DNA of 64,000 nucleotides from contig CAZJHX010000026.1 in the NCBI GenBank assembly GCA_964545715.1, forward strand, positions 16,622 to 80,621, read 5' to 3'. The number at the start of each line of letters is the position of its first letter. Position 1 is the first letter of the stretch. Shown in pieces: positions 27,610 through 36,877 of this stretch. The DNA is from CAZJHX01 sp964545715 (GTDB lineage: Bacteria; Myxococcota_A; UBA9042; GCA-2863065). The translations under genes and the position numbers were made by a program. A model generated the notes under the pieces. The model searched no databases and had not been told where the DNA came from. It saw only the letters and a list, made by a program, of their open reading frames with translations.

Positions 27610-28572
27610 TTACAACCGCTCCGGGCGCTCCTCAGCGTCCGTAGCATCCACGGCCGACTCCAACCCACCGGGCCGAAATCGAACCGCCACACGACCAGGA
27701 TCTCTACTGTCATTGAGCCGCACCTCACCGATTCGGCGCCCCCTTCGCGCCGCATCAGCCAGGATGGCCTGAAGCCTCTTCAGCTTCTGAATAATCTTGC
27801 CCCGCCCCAAATGGACGATGGCTCCCCTGCTCTGCTCCGAACCGGCCCCCAGCACGACGCTGTAGCCAAACAGCGGATCCATATGGATCTCGCTGACCCG
27901 GTTCATCTTGCCCGCGCTGTGAGTCCACACGCCCAACAGGCGAATGGCTCCACGCACCAGGCGCTGTGCCAGCAATGCGCGGTCCCCAACAGCGTCCGGG
28001 CCCAGGTCCCGGCGCGTCAGCCCCGTCAGCACCGGAAAGTCAAAGTGCTCTCCGGGCTCCACGCGCTTGAAAATCTCTCCACGCGCATCCGTCAGATACA
28101 GCGCACCCAACGCGATCAGCGCGAGAGGCTCGTGCTCCTGCACGTCCACCATCAGCTTATCCGGCAGCTCGCGGCTCACCTCGGCCGCCTTGATCCACGG
28201 GTCGGACACCAGCCGCGCCTCGACCTCATCCAGATCCAGCGACAGCATGTTGGGGCTGTCATCCACGCGGGCGATCTCCAAGATCCGCTCCGCCGTCACG
28301 CGCGTGTTGCCCTCGACCGTCACCTCCTGGACCTGGAAATCAGGCGCCGCCGTGACATACCGATAGCCGTACAGCACCGCGATCGGCACCAACATCGCCG
28401 TCACCGCCAGCAACACGTACGGGATGGACCGGGCCAGGTACCGCAACGCCAGCCTGGCGCCATAGCGCGCCGCCTCGCCCATCGCCGTCAGCCGCTCGCC
28501 GATCAGCGCCTTCAAGCGCCACCGCCGGCGATTGCCCCTCAGCCCGCTCAACATTCGACTAAAGCGCTTCAT
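27610..28572 (-). CDS. ftsQ: Cell division protein FtsQ
   Basis: 320 residues from the ATG at 28572, overlapping the ftsW stop by 4 bp (ATGA). A long basic cytoplasmic tail is followed by one membrane helix (SIPYVLLAVTAMLVPIAVLYG), then a POTRA domain (FQVQEVTVEGNTRVTAERIL) and a beta domain. FtsQ assembles with FtsL and FtsB and controls FtsWI. It ends 9 bp before ftsA. Confidence 0.93.
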   Translation of the reverse strand: MKRFSRMLSGLRGNRRRWRLKALIGERLTAMGEAARYGARLALRYLARSIPYVLLAVTAMLVPIAVLYGYRYVTAAPDFQVQEVTVEGNTRVTAERILEIARVDDSPNMLSLDLDEVEARLVSDPWIKAAEVSRELPDKLMVDVQEHEPLALIALGALYLTDARGEIFKRVEPGEHFDFPVLTGLTRRDLGPDAVGDRALLAQRLVRGAIRLLGVWTHSAGKMNRVSEIHMDPLFGYSVVLGAGSEQSRGAIVHLGRGKIIQKLKRLQAILADAARRGRRIGEVRLNDSRDPGRVAVRFRPGGLESAVDATDAEERPERL

Positions 28573-29963
28573 GAGCGGCCCTTCCTGCCCGACGGTCGGG
28601 CAAACGGCACCACGCCGCTGTCGCGTTGAGTGATCGGCTTGCGCTTTTTGGTCGACCGCTTTCGCTTCGGCTTGTCGCCGCCAGACGGGCTTCTGCGGCT
28701 CTTCCGCGGTCCCTTCGCCACCAGCGGCCGCCACGCGCCCGGCGTCTCGGCAAACCGGGAGACGTTGATCAGCACGCCGATTGCGAACAGCGTCATCACC
28801 ATCGACGACCCACCGCCGGAGAGCAGCGGCAGGTTCAGGCCCTTCGTCGGCACCAGCCCCACGGCAACGCCCATGTTGAAGGTCGCCTGCACACAGATCA
28901 GCACCGTGATGCCAAACGCCAGGAACCGTCCAAACTTGTCCGGCGCCTTCCAAGCCGCGCGAAAGCCCCGCCACAGCAGCGTCCCGAACAGCGCGATCAC
29001 CACACAGCACCCGATCAGCCCCAGCTCCTCGCCGATCGACGCGTAGATGAAGTCGGTCCAGCCCTGGGTCAAGAAGCCCATCTTGTTGCGGCCCATGCCC
29101 AGCCCCAGCCCCGAGATGCCACCCGACGCCAGACTGGTCAGCGAGTTCACCGTCTGGAACCCCGCTCCGTAGCGGTCGCTCCACGGGTCCAGCCAGGTGA
29201 TCACGCGCGCGATCCGCTGAGAAGACAGCGCGATGTACTGCGCTACCAGCGGTATCGCCACAAAGCTCAACCCGAAGACGTAGCTTGACTTGCTGCCCGC
29301 CACCCACAGCATGGCGAAGAGCACCGCGCCCATCACGATGCATGTACCCAGGTCCGGCTGCGCCAGACACAGCCCCATGAACAGCAGGTAGACAAGCAGG
29401 TGCGGCGCCCACCCGATCAGGAACTTCTCCATCCGGGCCAGCTTCTTCTCCAGCGAGTAGGCCAGGTAGATGACGAACGCGAGCTTCGCCAGCTCGGACG
29501 GCTGGAACTCGAACGCGCCGGTTCCGATCCACCGGGTCGAGTGCCCGCGGTTGATGCCCAGCCCCCCCACGGTCAGCAGCATCAGCAGCAGCGAGAAGCC
29601 CAAAATCCAGTACACGTGGCGTTTGTAGACCTGGTAGTTCACCGAGATGCCGACCACGAGGGCGATCAGGCCGACAAAGATGTGCCGCAGGTGCGCACGC
29701 AGGTACCGGTTGGGGTCGTCGAACCGCATGTCCGCCACGCCCACGGACGCGGAATACACCATCACAACGCCGACGCCGAGCAGCCCCATCGCCGCCACCA
29801 GGATCCACACGTCGTACGGCTCATCGCCGACCAGGATCCCGCCGTCCTTGCCGCGCGGACGAGCCTGCGTGGCCGCCGTCATCGGGACGTCGCCGCTGGT
29901 GTCGTGTGAGCCGGTCCCGCGCGTGTCGGGGAAGGCCGGCCGTCTGGCGGTGCTCGTGGCCAT
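28569..29963 (-). CDS. ftsW: SEDS peptidoglycan polymerase FtsW
   Basis: 464 residues with about ten membrane helices. SEDS signatures include TRWIGTGAFEFQPSELAKLA, the conserved loop Asp in QPDLGT and the C-terminal GLVPTKGLNLPLLSGGGSS. FtsW polymerises septal glycan from lipid II with FtsI. The ATG is 2 bp after the murF stop, and the N-terminal 45 residues and C-terminal 60 residues are extended and basic or disordered. murG, normally next to ftsW, is missing. Confidence 0.95.
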   Translation of the reverse strand: MATSTARRPAFPDTRGTGSHDTSGDVPMTAATQARPRGKDGGILVGDEPYDVWILVAAMGLLGVGVVMVYSASVGVADMRFDDPNRYLRAHLRHIFVGLIALVVGISVNYQVYKRHVYWILGFSLLLMLLTVGGLGINRGHSTRWIGTGAFEFQPSELAKLAFVIYLAYSLEKKLARMEKFLIGWAPHLLVYLLFMGLCLAQPDLGTCIVMGAVLFAMLWVAGSKSSYVFGLSFVAIPLVAQYIALSSQRIARVITWLDPWSDRYGAGFQTVNSLTSLASGGISGLGLGMGRNKMGFLTQGWTDFIYASIGEELGLIGCCVVIALFGTLLWRGFRAAWKAPDKFGRFLAFGITVLICVQATFNMGVAVGLVPTKGLNLPLLSGGGSSMVMTLFAIGVLINVSRFAETPGAWRPLVAKGPRKSRRSPSGGDKPKRKRSTKKRKPITQRDSGVVPFARPSGRKGRS

Positions 29964-29965
29964 GC

Positions 29966-31339
29966 TTACTTCGTGTGGTCCTCCGGCAGCAGGGCGTGGA
30001 CCACACGCTCCATCCGCATTCCGCGGCTCCCCTTGACCAGCACCCAGTCACCCGGGCGCACCATCGCCGTCACCTTGGACACGAGCTCTGCGGCATCGGC
30101 TGCCACCACCACCGAGTCCTCCAGATAGCCGGCCGCCACATCCGCAGCGAACCGTCCGGCCACGAACAGCGTATGCACGTCCAAATCCGCCGCCAGCGCC
30201 CCGATCTCCTCATGGAAGCCCGGCGCACCGTCACCCAACTCGAGCATGTCGCCCAACACCGCGATCTTGCGGTCCGCGCCGGCCACCTCCGCCAGCGTCG
30301 TCAGCGCCGCCCGCATGCTGGCTGGATTGGCGTTGTAGCTGTCGTCGATCACATTGACGCCGGCCTTGGAGAACTTCCACGTCAGCCGCCCGCCCAGACC
30401 GGCCGTCTGCTTTTGCAGCGCCTTGAGCCCCGGTCCCGGATCCAGACCCAGCGCCACCAGCGCCCCCACTGCCAGGGCCGCGTTCCAGACGTCGTGCCGC
30501 CCCATCGCCCGCAGGCGCAGGTCGTATCGCTTGCCGCGCACGTTCACCGTCGCGCTGAAGCCCGCCACGCCCGTTCGCCGAATGCCCTCGACGGCCACGT
30601 CCACGTCTTTGGAACCGACCGTAATCGTCTTTGCCGCGATGCCTTCCGCCGCACGCACTACCTGTGGGTCTCGCGCGTTCACCACAGCGACCGCATCGTC
30701 AGCCAGCCCGCAGTACAGCTCGCCCTTGGCCCACATAACGCCGTCCAGCGAGATCAGGCCCTCCAGATGCGCGGCCGCGATCGACGTGATCAGGCCCACC
30801 GATGGCTTCGCGATCTCCGTCAGCCGCGCGATCTCGCCCGGCCGGTTCATGCCCATCTCCAGCACCGCGAAGTCGTTGGCGTCCGACACCTCAAACGCAG
30901 TCAGCGGCAGCCCGATCAGGTTGTTGAAGTTGCCCGGGTTCGCCGTCACGTTGCCGTACGCGCCCAGCATCACCGCCAACATCTCTTTTGTGCTCGTCTT
31001 GCCGTTGGACCCGGTGATCCCGATGACCCGGGTACGCAGCTTTGCAAGGTGGTCGGCGGCCAGGTCACCCAGCGCCGCCAGCGTATCGGGCACCACCACG
31101 TTCACTCGGTCGCCGACATCCGGGCTCTGGCCCGGCTGGGACAGGCAGCCACACGCGCCACGCTCCATCGCCTTCTCGATAAACGCGTGACCGTCCAGTC
31201 GCTCGCCGACGATCGGCACGAACAGCTCTCCCGGTCGCAGCGTTCGTGTGTCCGTGGAGATCCCCGTGCAGCGTCTCTTGGCCCCGCTCTTGAGCGCCCC
31301 GCCCGTAACGGTGGACACATCGGCTCCAGTAAACATCAT
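29966..31339 (-). CDS. murF: UDP-MurNAc-tripeptide--D-Ala-D-Ala ligase MurF
   Basis: 457 residues. The Mur ligase P-loop is ITGSNGKTSTKEM, with the central domain motif NFNNLIGLPLT and the C-terminal DSYNANPASMRAAL block typical of MurF. It adds D-Ala-D-Ala to the UDP-linked tripeptide. The start overlaps the murE stop by 4 bp, and a second ATG directly follows the first. Confidence 0.95.
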   Translation of the reverse strand: MMFTGADVSTVTGGALKSGAKRRCTGISTDTRTLRPGELFVPIVGERLDGHAFIEKAMERGACGCLSQPGQSPDVGDRVNVVVPDTLAALGDLAADHLAKLRTRVIGITGSNGKTSTKEMLAVMLGAYGNVTANPGNFNNLIGLPLTAFEVSDANDFAVLEMGMNRPGEIARLTEIAKPSVGLITSIAAAHLEGLISLDGVMWAKGELYCGLADDAVAVVNARDPQVVRAAEGIAAKTITVGSKDVDVAVEGIRRTGVAGFSATVNVRGKRYDLRLRAMGRHDVWNAALAVGALVALGLDPGPGLKALQKQTAGLGGRLTWKFSKAGVNVIDDSYNANPASMRAALTTLAEVAGADRKIAVLGDMLELGDGAPGFHEEIGALAADLDVHTLFVAGRFAADVAAGYLEDSVVVAADAAELVSKVTAMVRPGDWVLVKGSRGMRMERVVHALLPEDHTK

Positions 31340-32838
31340 CCGCCCAACACCTCCGCCGCGACCACGCGGTCATCGAAGTCGATCTTTTCGTCGCCGATCA
31401 CCTGCCCGGTCTCGTGGCCCTTGCCCGCGATCAGCACCACGTCGCCCTCGCGCGCGGCCTCGATCGCCATCTCGATGGCAGCCGCGCGGTCGGGCTCGAC
31501 CAGGATCGACGTCGGGTCCGCGTCCACCGGGATTCCCAGAAGGATCTCCTCTATGATCTGATGCGGCGGCTCACTGCGCGGGTTGTCCGACGTTACAACC
31601 ATCAGATCCGCGCCCTCCGACACCACGCGCGCCATCGCCGGACGCTTTGTCTTGTCGCGGTCCCCACCGCAGCCGAAGACCACGATCAGCCGCGCATCCG
31701 TCAGCTCGCGCAGCGACGCGGTGGCCGCCTGCAGCGCATCCGGGGTGTGGGCATAGTCCACCAACACCGTGATGCCCTTGTCGTTGGGAACAGCCTCGAA
31801 CCGCCCGGGTACGCCACGCACCCGCATCAGGCCTTCCACGATCGCGATCGGCTCCACGCCCAACACCTGGGCCGCGCCGATCGCCGCCATGGCGTTGCGC
31901 ACGTTGTGACGCCCCGGCAGCTTCAGATCAAACGTCAGCGTGCCCTCCGGCGTCGCGATCCGACCCTTGCTGCCCGTCGGGGTCAACTCCAGCGCGCTCG
32001 GGTAGACATCCGCGTCGTCGTCAAAGCCGAACGTCAGGATGTTCTTTCGGAACTCCCGGTGGACCTCCATGCCGTAGTCGTCGTCCGCCGGCACCACGAC
32101 GCCGCGGCACTGTTTGCTGTCCTGCACCTCGCCCAGGATCCAGTTCACCTTGGTCTGCGCGTACTCCTCGTGGTCGGCGTGGAAGTCCAGGTGATCCGAG
32201 CCCACGCCGGTCAAGACGCCCACCGTAAACGTGCACCCTTCGGACCGCTTCAGCGCGATGCCGTGCGACGAGACCTCCATCGCAGCCGTGGTCACGCCAC
32301 ACGCGACCATGTCCGCCAGCACCTCCTGCAGCGCGGGCGCCTCGGGCGTCGTCAGGCCCGTATCGATCACTTTGCCTGCGTACCGCGCGCCTGTTGCCGT
32401 CCCCAGCAGCCCCGGCGAGCGCCCGGCGCTCAACAGAATCGCCTCCAGCAGATGCGCCGTCGTCGTCTTGCCGTTGGTTCCGGTGATGCCGATCAGCTCC
32501 AGCTTCCCGCTCGGGTGGTCCATCAGCGCCGCTGACATCTGGCCGAGCGCGGTCGCGACGTGCGGCACCACAACAATCGGGGCGTTGGCTGCTGTGGCGG
32601 CAGTTATAATCGCCTCTGTTGGGGTCTCCCCGAGCACTATCGCGACCGCGCCGGCCTCGAGCGCGGTCTCTATAAACTGTCGTCCGTCGCGGTATACGTC
32701 CACGATCGCCGCAAACACATCTCCCGCGCCGACCTTGCGCGAGTCGCAGTGCACGCGACGGACTTCCACGTCCAGCCCCTCCGGCTCGCCGGTCGTCGAA
32801 ACGACGATGACCTGTTGCAGCAGCTCTCGCAGCGTCAT
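31336..32838 (-). CDS. murE: UDP-MurNAc-L-Ala-D-Glu--diaminopimelate ligase MurE
   Basis: 500 residues. P-loop GITGTNGKTTTAHL; the VDYAHTPDAL block; and DNPRSEPPHQII, the DNPR type that marks meso-diaminopimelate specificity. It adds the third peptide residue of the stem. The start overlaps the ftsI stop by 4 bp. Confidence 0.95.
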   Translation of the reverse strand: MTLRELLQQVIVVSTTGEPEGLDVEVRRVHCDSRKVGAGDVFAAIVDVYRDGRQFIETALEAGAVAIVLGETPTEAIITAATAANAPIVVVPHVATALGQMSAALMDHPSGKLELIGITGTNGKTTTAHLLEAILLSAGRSPGLLGTATGARYAGKVIDTGLTTPEAPALQEVLADMVACGVTTAAMEVSSHGIALKRSEGCTFTVGVLTGVGSDHLDFHADHEEYAQTKVNWILGEVQDSKQCRGVVVPADDDYGMEVHREFRKNILTFGFDDDADVYPSALELTPTGSKGRIATPEGTLTFDLKLPGRHNVRNAMAAIGAAQVLGVEPIAIVEGLMRVRGVPGRFEAVPNDKGITVLVDYAHTPDALQAATASLRELTDARLIVVFGCGGDRDKTKRPAMARVVSEGADLMVVTSDNPRSEPPHQIIEEILLGIPVDADPTSILVEPDRAAAIEMAIEAAREGDVVLIAGKGHETGQVIGDEKIDFDDRVVAAEVLGG

Positions 32839-34997
32839 GGCTTGTCCTCACCGCCCTGGGGGCCGAGCGCCGGTCCGGGCTTCAAGTAGATCGTCACGCG
32901 CGTCCAGGGCGCCGTCATCGTGCCAGGCGACAGGCTCTGGCCAACCACGCGACCCGTCCCGTCCACGTCCACCGACAGGTAGCTCTGGTGCGCCAACCGC
33001 ACCGCCTCACGCGCCGCCAGGTCCGTGAACTCCGGCACGCCAACGGTCACAGGCTCCTCGAGGTCCACGCCCGGCTGCTTGTTGTTTGGCCAGTCGTAGT
33101 ACGCGCCCTCCGCCGACGGGTGCGGCTGGCCGTAATGCTTGATGACCGTCTCGCGCCGCACCGCCTCACGCGACCCGTACGACGGCGGCACGCCCAAATA
33201 GTTCAGCGTCCACTCGGTGATCGCCTTGTACGCCGGCGCCGCCACCACGCCGCCGTAGTACTGGCCCTGGGGCTCATCGATCGCCACCAGCACCGCCAGC
33301 TTCGGTCGATCGGCCGGTGCCAGGCCGACAAACGACGCGATCCAGCGATCCTCGGCGTAGCCGCCGGCGATGTTGTCCGGCTTTTGCGCCGTCCCGGTCT
33401 TGCCGGCCACCTCGTAGTCGTAGATCCACCCGAGGGGGCCGGTACCGTCGTGCTCGACCACGCCCTTCATCGCCTGCACCACTTTCCGCGCCGTCCGTGC
33501 CGACACCACGCGCCGCACACGTTCCGGCGCAAACGAGCGCAGTACCGCGCGGTCGGAGTCCAGCTCCGCCATCAGCACGCGCGGCCGCATCAGCACGCCG
33601 TCGTTGCCCAACGCTGCCAGCGCCGTCACCAATTGCAGCCCGGTCACCGCCACGCCCTGACCAAACGCGATGTTCGCCAGCGTTATCTCCGCCCAGGTCT
33701 TGGGCGGGCGCAGCAATCCGGCCGCGTCACCGGCAAGACCCACCTGCGTGCGCGAGCCGAAGCCGAAGCTCTTCAAATACGTGTGCAGGCGCTCGCGACC
33801 CAGCATCTGGCCAATCTTGATACAGCCGATGTTGGAGGAGTACTTGATGACGTCTTCGATCGAGCGCTTCTCCTTGAAGCGGTGCGTGTCGCTGATCGTC
33901 TTGCGACCTACGCGATAGCGTCCGCCCTCCAGATCCAGCTTGTCCTCCAGCTCGATCAGGCCCTCTTCGATGCCCGCCGCGACCGTGAACACCTTGAACG
34001 TCGAGCCCGGCTCGAACTGGTCAGTGATGCAGCGATTGCGAAAGCGCTGCACGATCCGCTTGCCCGCCTGGCGCAGCGTGTGGTCCTCGGCGATCTGCTC
34101 GCGATACCGATTCGGGTTGAACCGCGGGTAGTGCGCCATGGCCAGCACGTCGCCGGTCTTTACGTCCATCACGATCGCTACGCCCGACAACGCCAACGAC
34201 GACAGCGCTGCACGCTCCAGCTCGCGCTCGGCCACCGCCTGGATCTTCTCGTCGATGGTCAGCTGCAGCGAGTGCCCCGCCCGCGTCTCGATCGGCGGCA
34301 GCGCCTCCAGCATCGCGTAGCGACCGCGCGCATCACGGTGGTAGCGCGCCTCCAGCTCGCCGCCGCGCAGGTATGTGTCGTACGTGGCCTCCAGTCCCTC
34401 CTGGCCACGCGAGTCGAAGCCCACCACCCCCAGCAGCTGCCCGGCCAGCTCCTTCTTGGGATAGAAGCGCTTGGCTTCACGGCTGATCATGATGCCGGCC
34501 AGATCCATCGTCTTGATCTTCTCGGCTTCCTCCGCCGTCACCTGCCGCTTCAGGTAGCGGAAGTGGCTGTGCGCGGTCAGCCTCCGCATCAGCGACTCCG
34601 CGTCCAGCGACAGGGCCTCAGCGAGCTGCTCGGCCGACTCTACCGGGTCGTCCACCTTGCGCGGGTTGGCGTAGATCGTGTCGACCTCCACCGAAGACGC
34701 CAGCGCCTCCATGTTCCGGTCGAAGATGTCGCCTCGCTGCGTGTCCAGGCGCAGCTTCCGCAGGTAATTGCGCTCAGCCTCCTCCAAGAAGGCCTCGCTC
34801 TCGCACCCCTGCAGATAGATGCACGTGCACAGCACGCTCAGGATGCACATCGCCAGCAGCGTCCCAACCAGACGCATGCGGCGCAGCATCATCAGCTCCG
34901 TGTCCACGGCCGTGGTCGGACGCTTCTTGCGCGGCTTCTTCTTCTTCTTGGGCGCGAGCTTCTTGTTCGTCGCGCGGCCGGTGATCTTCGTCGCCAT
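32835..34997 (-). CDS. ftsI: Septal transpeptidase FtsI (PBP3) with PASTA domain
   Basis: 720 residues. A basic cytoplasmic tail precedes one membrane helix (residues about 40-62), then a dimerisation domain (RGDIFDRN) and a class B transpeptidase with nucleophile Ser332 in the STFK motif, SSN, and KTGT. The last 70 residues form a PASTA domain, uncommon in E. coli-type FtsI but usual in myxobacteria and Gram-positives. It cross-links septal peptidoglycan with FtsW. Confidence 0.96.
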   Translation of the reverse strand: MATKITGRATNKKLAPKKKKKPRKKRPTTAVDTELMMLRRMRLVGTLLAMCILSVLCTCIYLQGCESEAFLEEAERNYLRKLRLDTQRGDIFDRNMEALASSVEVDTIYANPRKVDDPVESAEQLAEALSLDAESLMRRLTAHSHFRYLKRQVTAEEAEKIKTMDLAGIMISREAKRFYPKKELAGQLLGVVGFDSRGQEGLEATYDTYLRGGELEARYHRDARGRYAMLEALPPIETRAGHSLQLTIDEKIQAVAERELERAALSSLALSGVAIVMDVKTGDVLAMAHYPRFNPNRYREQIAEDHTLRQAGKRIVQRFRNRCITDQFEPGSTFKVFTVAAGIEEGLIELEDKLDLEGGRYRVGRKTISDTHRFKEKRSIEDVIKYSSNIGCIKIGQMLGRERLHTYLKSFGFGSRTQVGLAGDAAGLLRPPKTWAEITLANIAFGQGVAVTGLQLVTALAALGNDGVLMRPRVLMAELDSDRAVLRSFAPERVRRVVSARTARKVVQAMKGVVEHDGTGPLGWIYDYEVAGKTGTAQKPDNIAGGYAEDRWIASFVGLAPADRPKLAVLVAIDEPQGQYYGGVVAAPAYKAITEWTLNYLGVPPSYGSREAVRRETVIKHYGQPHPSAEGAYYDWPNNKQPGVDLEEPVTVGVPEFTDLAAREAVRLAHQSYLSVDVDGTGRVVGQSLSPGTMTAPWTRVTIYLKPGPALGPQGGEDKP

Positions 34998-35011
34998 GGA
35001 GTTGTTGTGGT

Positions 35012-35758
35012 CTACAGCCTCCGTTGGCAGCGACGGCCGAACGTGGACTCAGGGCCGTCTTTCACGCAGCTGCGCAGCTGCTGAGCAGCCAACGCGCGCC
35101 GCCCGATCGACTCGTAGATCGAGGCCAGGTGGAAGTGCGGCTCGGCATACACCGCGCACTTCGTTGACGCGCTGGCCAGCTTCTCGATCGCGTCCTCCAG
35201 CTGGCCGAGCTCTTTGTAGAGAACGCCGAGGTTGTTGTAGCCCTTGCAGAACTTCTGGTTGTGAAACAGCGCCAGCCGATAGTGCTTGAGCGCCTGCGTG
35301 CGTTTGCCCAGCTTGTGGTAGGCGTACCCCATGTTGTTGTGGGCCACCCACGGCGTCGAATAGAGCGTCTCGCTCAGCAACGGCTCCAAGACGTCGATCG
35401 CGTCCCGCCAGCGGCGCGTCTCAAGCAGCAGCGCGCCCAGGTTGGACCGCGCCTCGTGAAAGCCGGTCCGCACCTTCAGCGCCCGGCGGAAGTGACGCTC
35501 CGCCCGCGCGTGCTCCTTGCGCCCAAAGAAGATGAACCCGAAGAGATGATGCGCGTCCGGGTGGTCCTCATCGAACTTCATGCACTCGGTCAGCTCTTTG
35601 AGCGCCGGCACGATCTGATTCTCGTAGAAGTACCCGTTGGCCAGCTTGTAGTGGAACTCCGCCTTCTTGTCGAGCTGCGCACGCGTCGGTCCCGCGCTGC
35701 ATCCCGCCAGCAGCGCGATCGTGGCTACCGCTGTCGTGAAGTTTCTCGCCGTCATCAT
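35012..35758 (-). CDS. TPR lipoprotein within the dcw cluster
   Basis: 248 residues from the ATG at 35758, preceded by GGGGAGACGG; an open frame extends further up but overlaps ftsL. Signal peptide with lipobox LLAGC, then six to seven TPR-type repeats (YKLANGYFYENQIVPALKEL, NLGALLLETRRWRDAIDVL, NNMGYAYHKLGKRTQALKHY). The layout resembles PilF/PilW or NlpI lipoproteins, which serve as outer-membrane assembly or peptidoglycan-hydrolase adaptors. It sits between ftsL and ftsI, a position not occupied by such a gene in standard dcw clusters. Confidence 0.82.
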   Translation of the reverse strand: MMTARNFTTAVATIALLAGCSAGPTRAQLDKKAEFHYKLANGYFYENQIVPALKELTECMKFDEDHPDAHHLFGFIFFGRKEHARAERHFRRALKVRTGFHEARSNLGALLLETRRWRDAIDVLEPLLSETLYSTPWVAHNNMGYAYHKLGKRTQALKHYRLALFHNQKFCKGYNNLGVLYKELGQLEDAIEKLASASTKCAVYAEPHFHLASIYESIGRRALAAQQLRSCVKDGPESTFGRRCQRRL

Positions 35759-35778
35759 CCGTCTCCCCAGAGCTGTTC

Positions 35779-36108
35779 TCACCGGATCTCCACAATGTCT
35801 TGAGGCGCAGGGACCCGCATCCCCAGACGGTCCGACGCCTCTCTCCGAATTCGTTCCACGCGCTTGAGCGTCGCCAGCTCCAGTCGCAGGCGGCGGCTCT
35901 CGTCCAGCATCGAGCGGTACTTCAGCGTCTCCGTCGAGAGCTCCATACCCAGCTGGTAGACCTGGTACCGATGCCAGACCTGGTAGATCCCGAGGCTGGT
36001 CAGAATCGACACGAACACCGCAACCAGCACGAAGCTGCGCAGCCCCCACGAGAGCTTCGGGCCGCCGCGTGACGGCTCCTTGCCCTGCTTCTGTTTGCGT
36101 TGCGCCAT
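35779..36108 (-). CDS. ftsL: FtsL-like cell division protein
   Basis: 109 residues: basic N-terminus, one membrane helix (FVLVAVFVSILTSLGIYQVW), then a short leucine-zipper coiled coil (LSTETLKYRSMLDESRRLRLELATL) and a conserved ending RLGMRVPAPQDI. This is the FtsL architecture. The ATG follows the mraZ TAG without a gap. rsmH, normally between mraZ and ftsL, is absent. Confidence 0.85.
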   Translation of the reverse strand: MAQRKQKQGKEPSRGGPKLSWGLRSFVLVAVFVSILTSLGIYQVWHRYQVYQLGMELSTETLKYRSMLDESRRLRLELATLKRVERIRREASDRLGMRVPAPQDIVEIR

Positions 36109-36564
36109 CTACAGCCCCAGCTCCGACATCGTGTTGAGCATGGAGTCGACGGTCGCGTCCTCGTCCAGCGTGTCCAGCTCGGTCTCCCAGCGACCGGGCG
36201 CCCAGAGCTCGACGTAAGTGAGCTGTCCGACAAAGACCGCCTCTTTGACGATGTCCGCGTACTCTCGCAGCTTCTCAGGCAGTAAGATCCGGCCATGCTT
36301 GTCGATCGAGCACGGTGTGGCCGCATGGAAGACCTTGCGCCGCAGCTTCATCAGCGCCCGGTTGCCGACGCCGCGCGACGCGATCTCGGTGGCCAGCTTC
36401 TCAAACAGGCTCTGCGGAAAGGCCCAAAGGCAGCTGTCAGCCGGCGAGCGGGTCACGACGAGCAGCTCGTCGTCGTGCTTCGTTTTCAGCACGTCGCGAA
36501 CGCGCGAGGGAACGGAGACCCGTCCCTTGCCGTCGACTGCGTGCTTGAACTCACCGCTAAACAA
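36109..36564 (-). CDS. mraZ: Transcriptional regulator MraZ
   Basis: 151 residues from a TTG that gives the canonical MFSGEF start. Two AbrB-like repeats with the DXXGR signature are present: VDGKGRVSVPSR at residues 10-21 and IDKHGRILLPEKLR in the second half. MraZ binds TGGGN direct repeats before its own gene and represses the dcw operon. Four repeats of that type lie 50-85 bp upstream. Confidence 0.95.
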   Translation of the reverse strand: MFSGEFKHAVDGKGRVSVPSRVRDVLKTKHDDELLVVTRSPADSCLWAFPQSLFEKLATEIASRGVGNRALMKLRRKVFHAATPCSIDKHGRILLPEKLREYADIVKEAVFVGQLTYVELWAPGRWETELDTLDEDATVDSMLNTMSELGL

Positions 36565-36614
36565 TTGGCTGACCTACCGCTCTCAGCGTCCCCATATGTC
36601 GTGGAGGGCGTTAT

Positions 36615-36649
36615 CCCACCCTATCCCACTCTATCCCACACTACTCCAC
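36615..36649 (-). promoter_or_regulatory. MraZ-box direct repeats
   Basis: On the minus strand, GTGGG occurs at exact 10-bp spacing three times (plus-strand CCCAC at 36615-36619, 36625-36629, 36635-36639), preceded by a degenerate fourth unit GTGGA (36645-36649). This matches the TGGGN repeats separated by 5 nt known for MraZ binding. Confidence 0.85.
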
Positions 36650-36678
36650 TCGTAAGGGTTAGAGACCCCGCCGGTCAA
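36649..36678 (-). promoter_or_regulatory. Putative mraZ promoter
   Basis: Minus-strand TTGACC (36673-36678) with an A8 tract just upstream (36683-36690) and a weak TACGAG -10 (36649-36654) at 18-bp spacing. The -10 directly borders the MraZ repeats, as expected for autorepression. Confidence 0.4.
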
Positions 36679-36733
36679 GGGCTTTTTTTTCAATAGAGTC
36701 AAGAAATTGCAGCCCGAAAAGATGAGGTGCCAT

Positions 36734-36766
36734 ATGTGGTGTCTAGCAGTGCGCGAGCCACCACAT
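36734..36766. repeat. Inverted repeat between kinase gene and mraZ
   Basis: ATGTGGTG (36734-36741) and CACCACAT (36759-36766) are perfect complements with a 17-nt loop. Possible operator or mRNA stem; no T-run follows. Confidence 0.4.
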
Positions 36767-36855
36767 GTTGTGGGGTCGGCCCCCGGCTCAGAAAGCGGTC
36801 GCGTTCGGATTAAATGGAGGGTGTTTGTGGAAAAAACGCGCCGAGATCCGGTGAA

Positions 36856-36877
36856 AGATCCGGGCGCTTCCGGATCT
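36856..36877 (-). terminator. Probable terminator hairpin of the Ser/Thr kinase gene
   Basis: AGATCCGG and CCGGATCT form an 8-bp stem with a 6-nt loop, 29 bp after the kinase stop. A U6 run occurs only about 20 nt further downstream (36831-36836), so the fit is imperfect. Confidence 0.4.

Noticed and set aside
26332..28629. Very long rightward open frame opposite ftsA and ftsQ
   Set aside because: It mirrors the codon pattern of the known genes on the other strand, has no coherent domain and is explained by high GC content.
36664..36690. Short GC stem followed by T8 on the plus strand, like a terminator
   Set aside because: No rightward gene ends nearby. On the minus strand the A8 tract is better read as an upstream element of the mraZ promoter.
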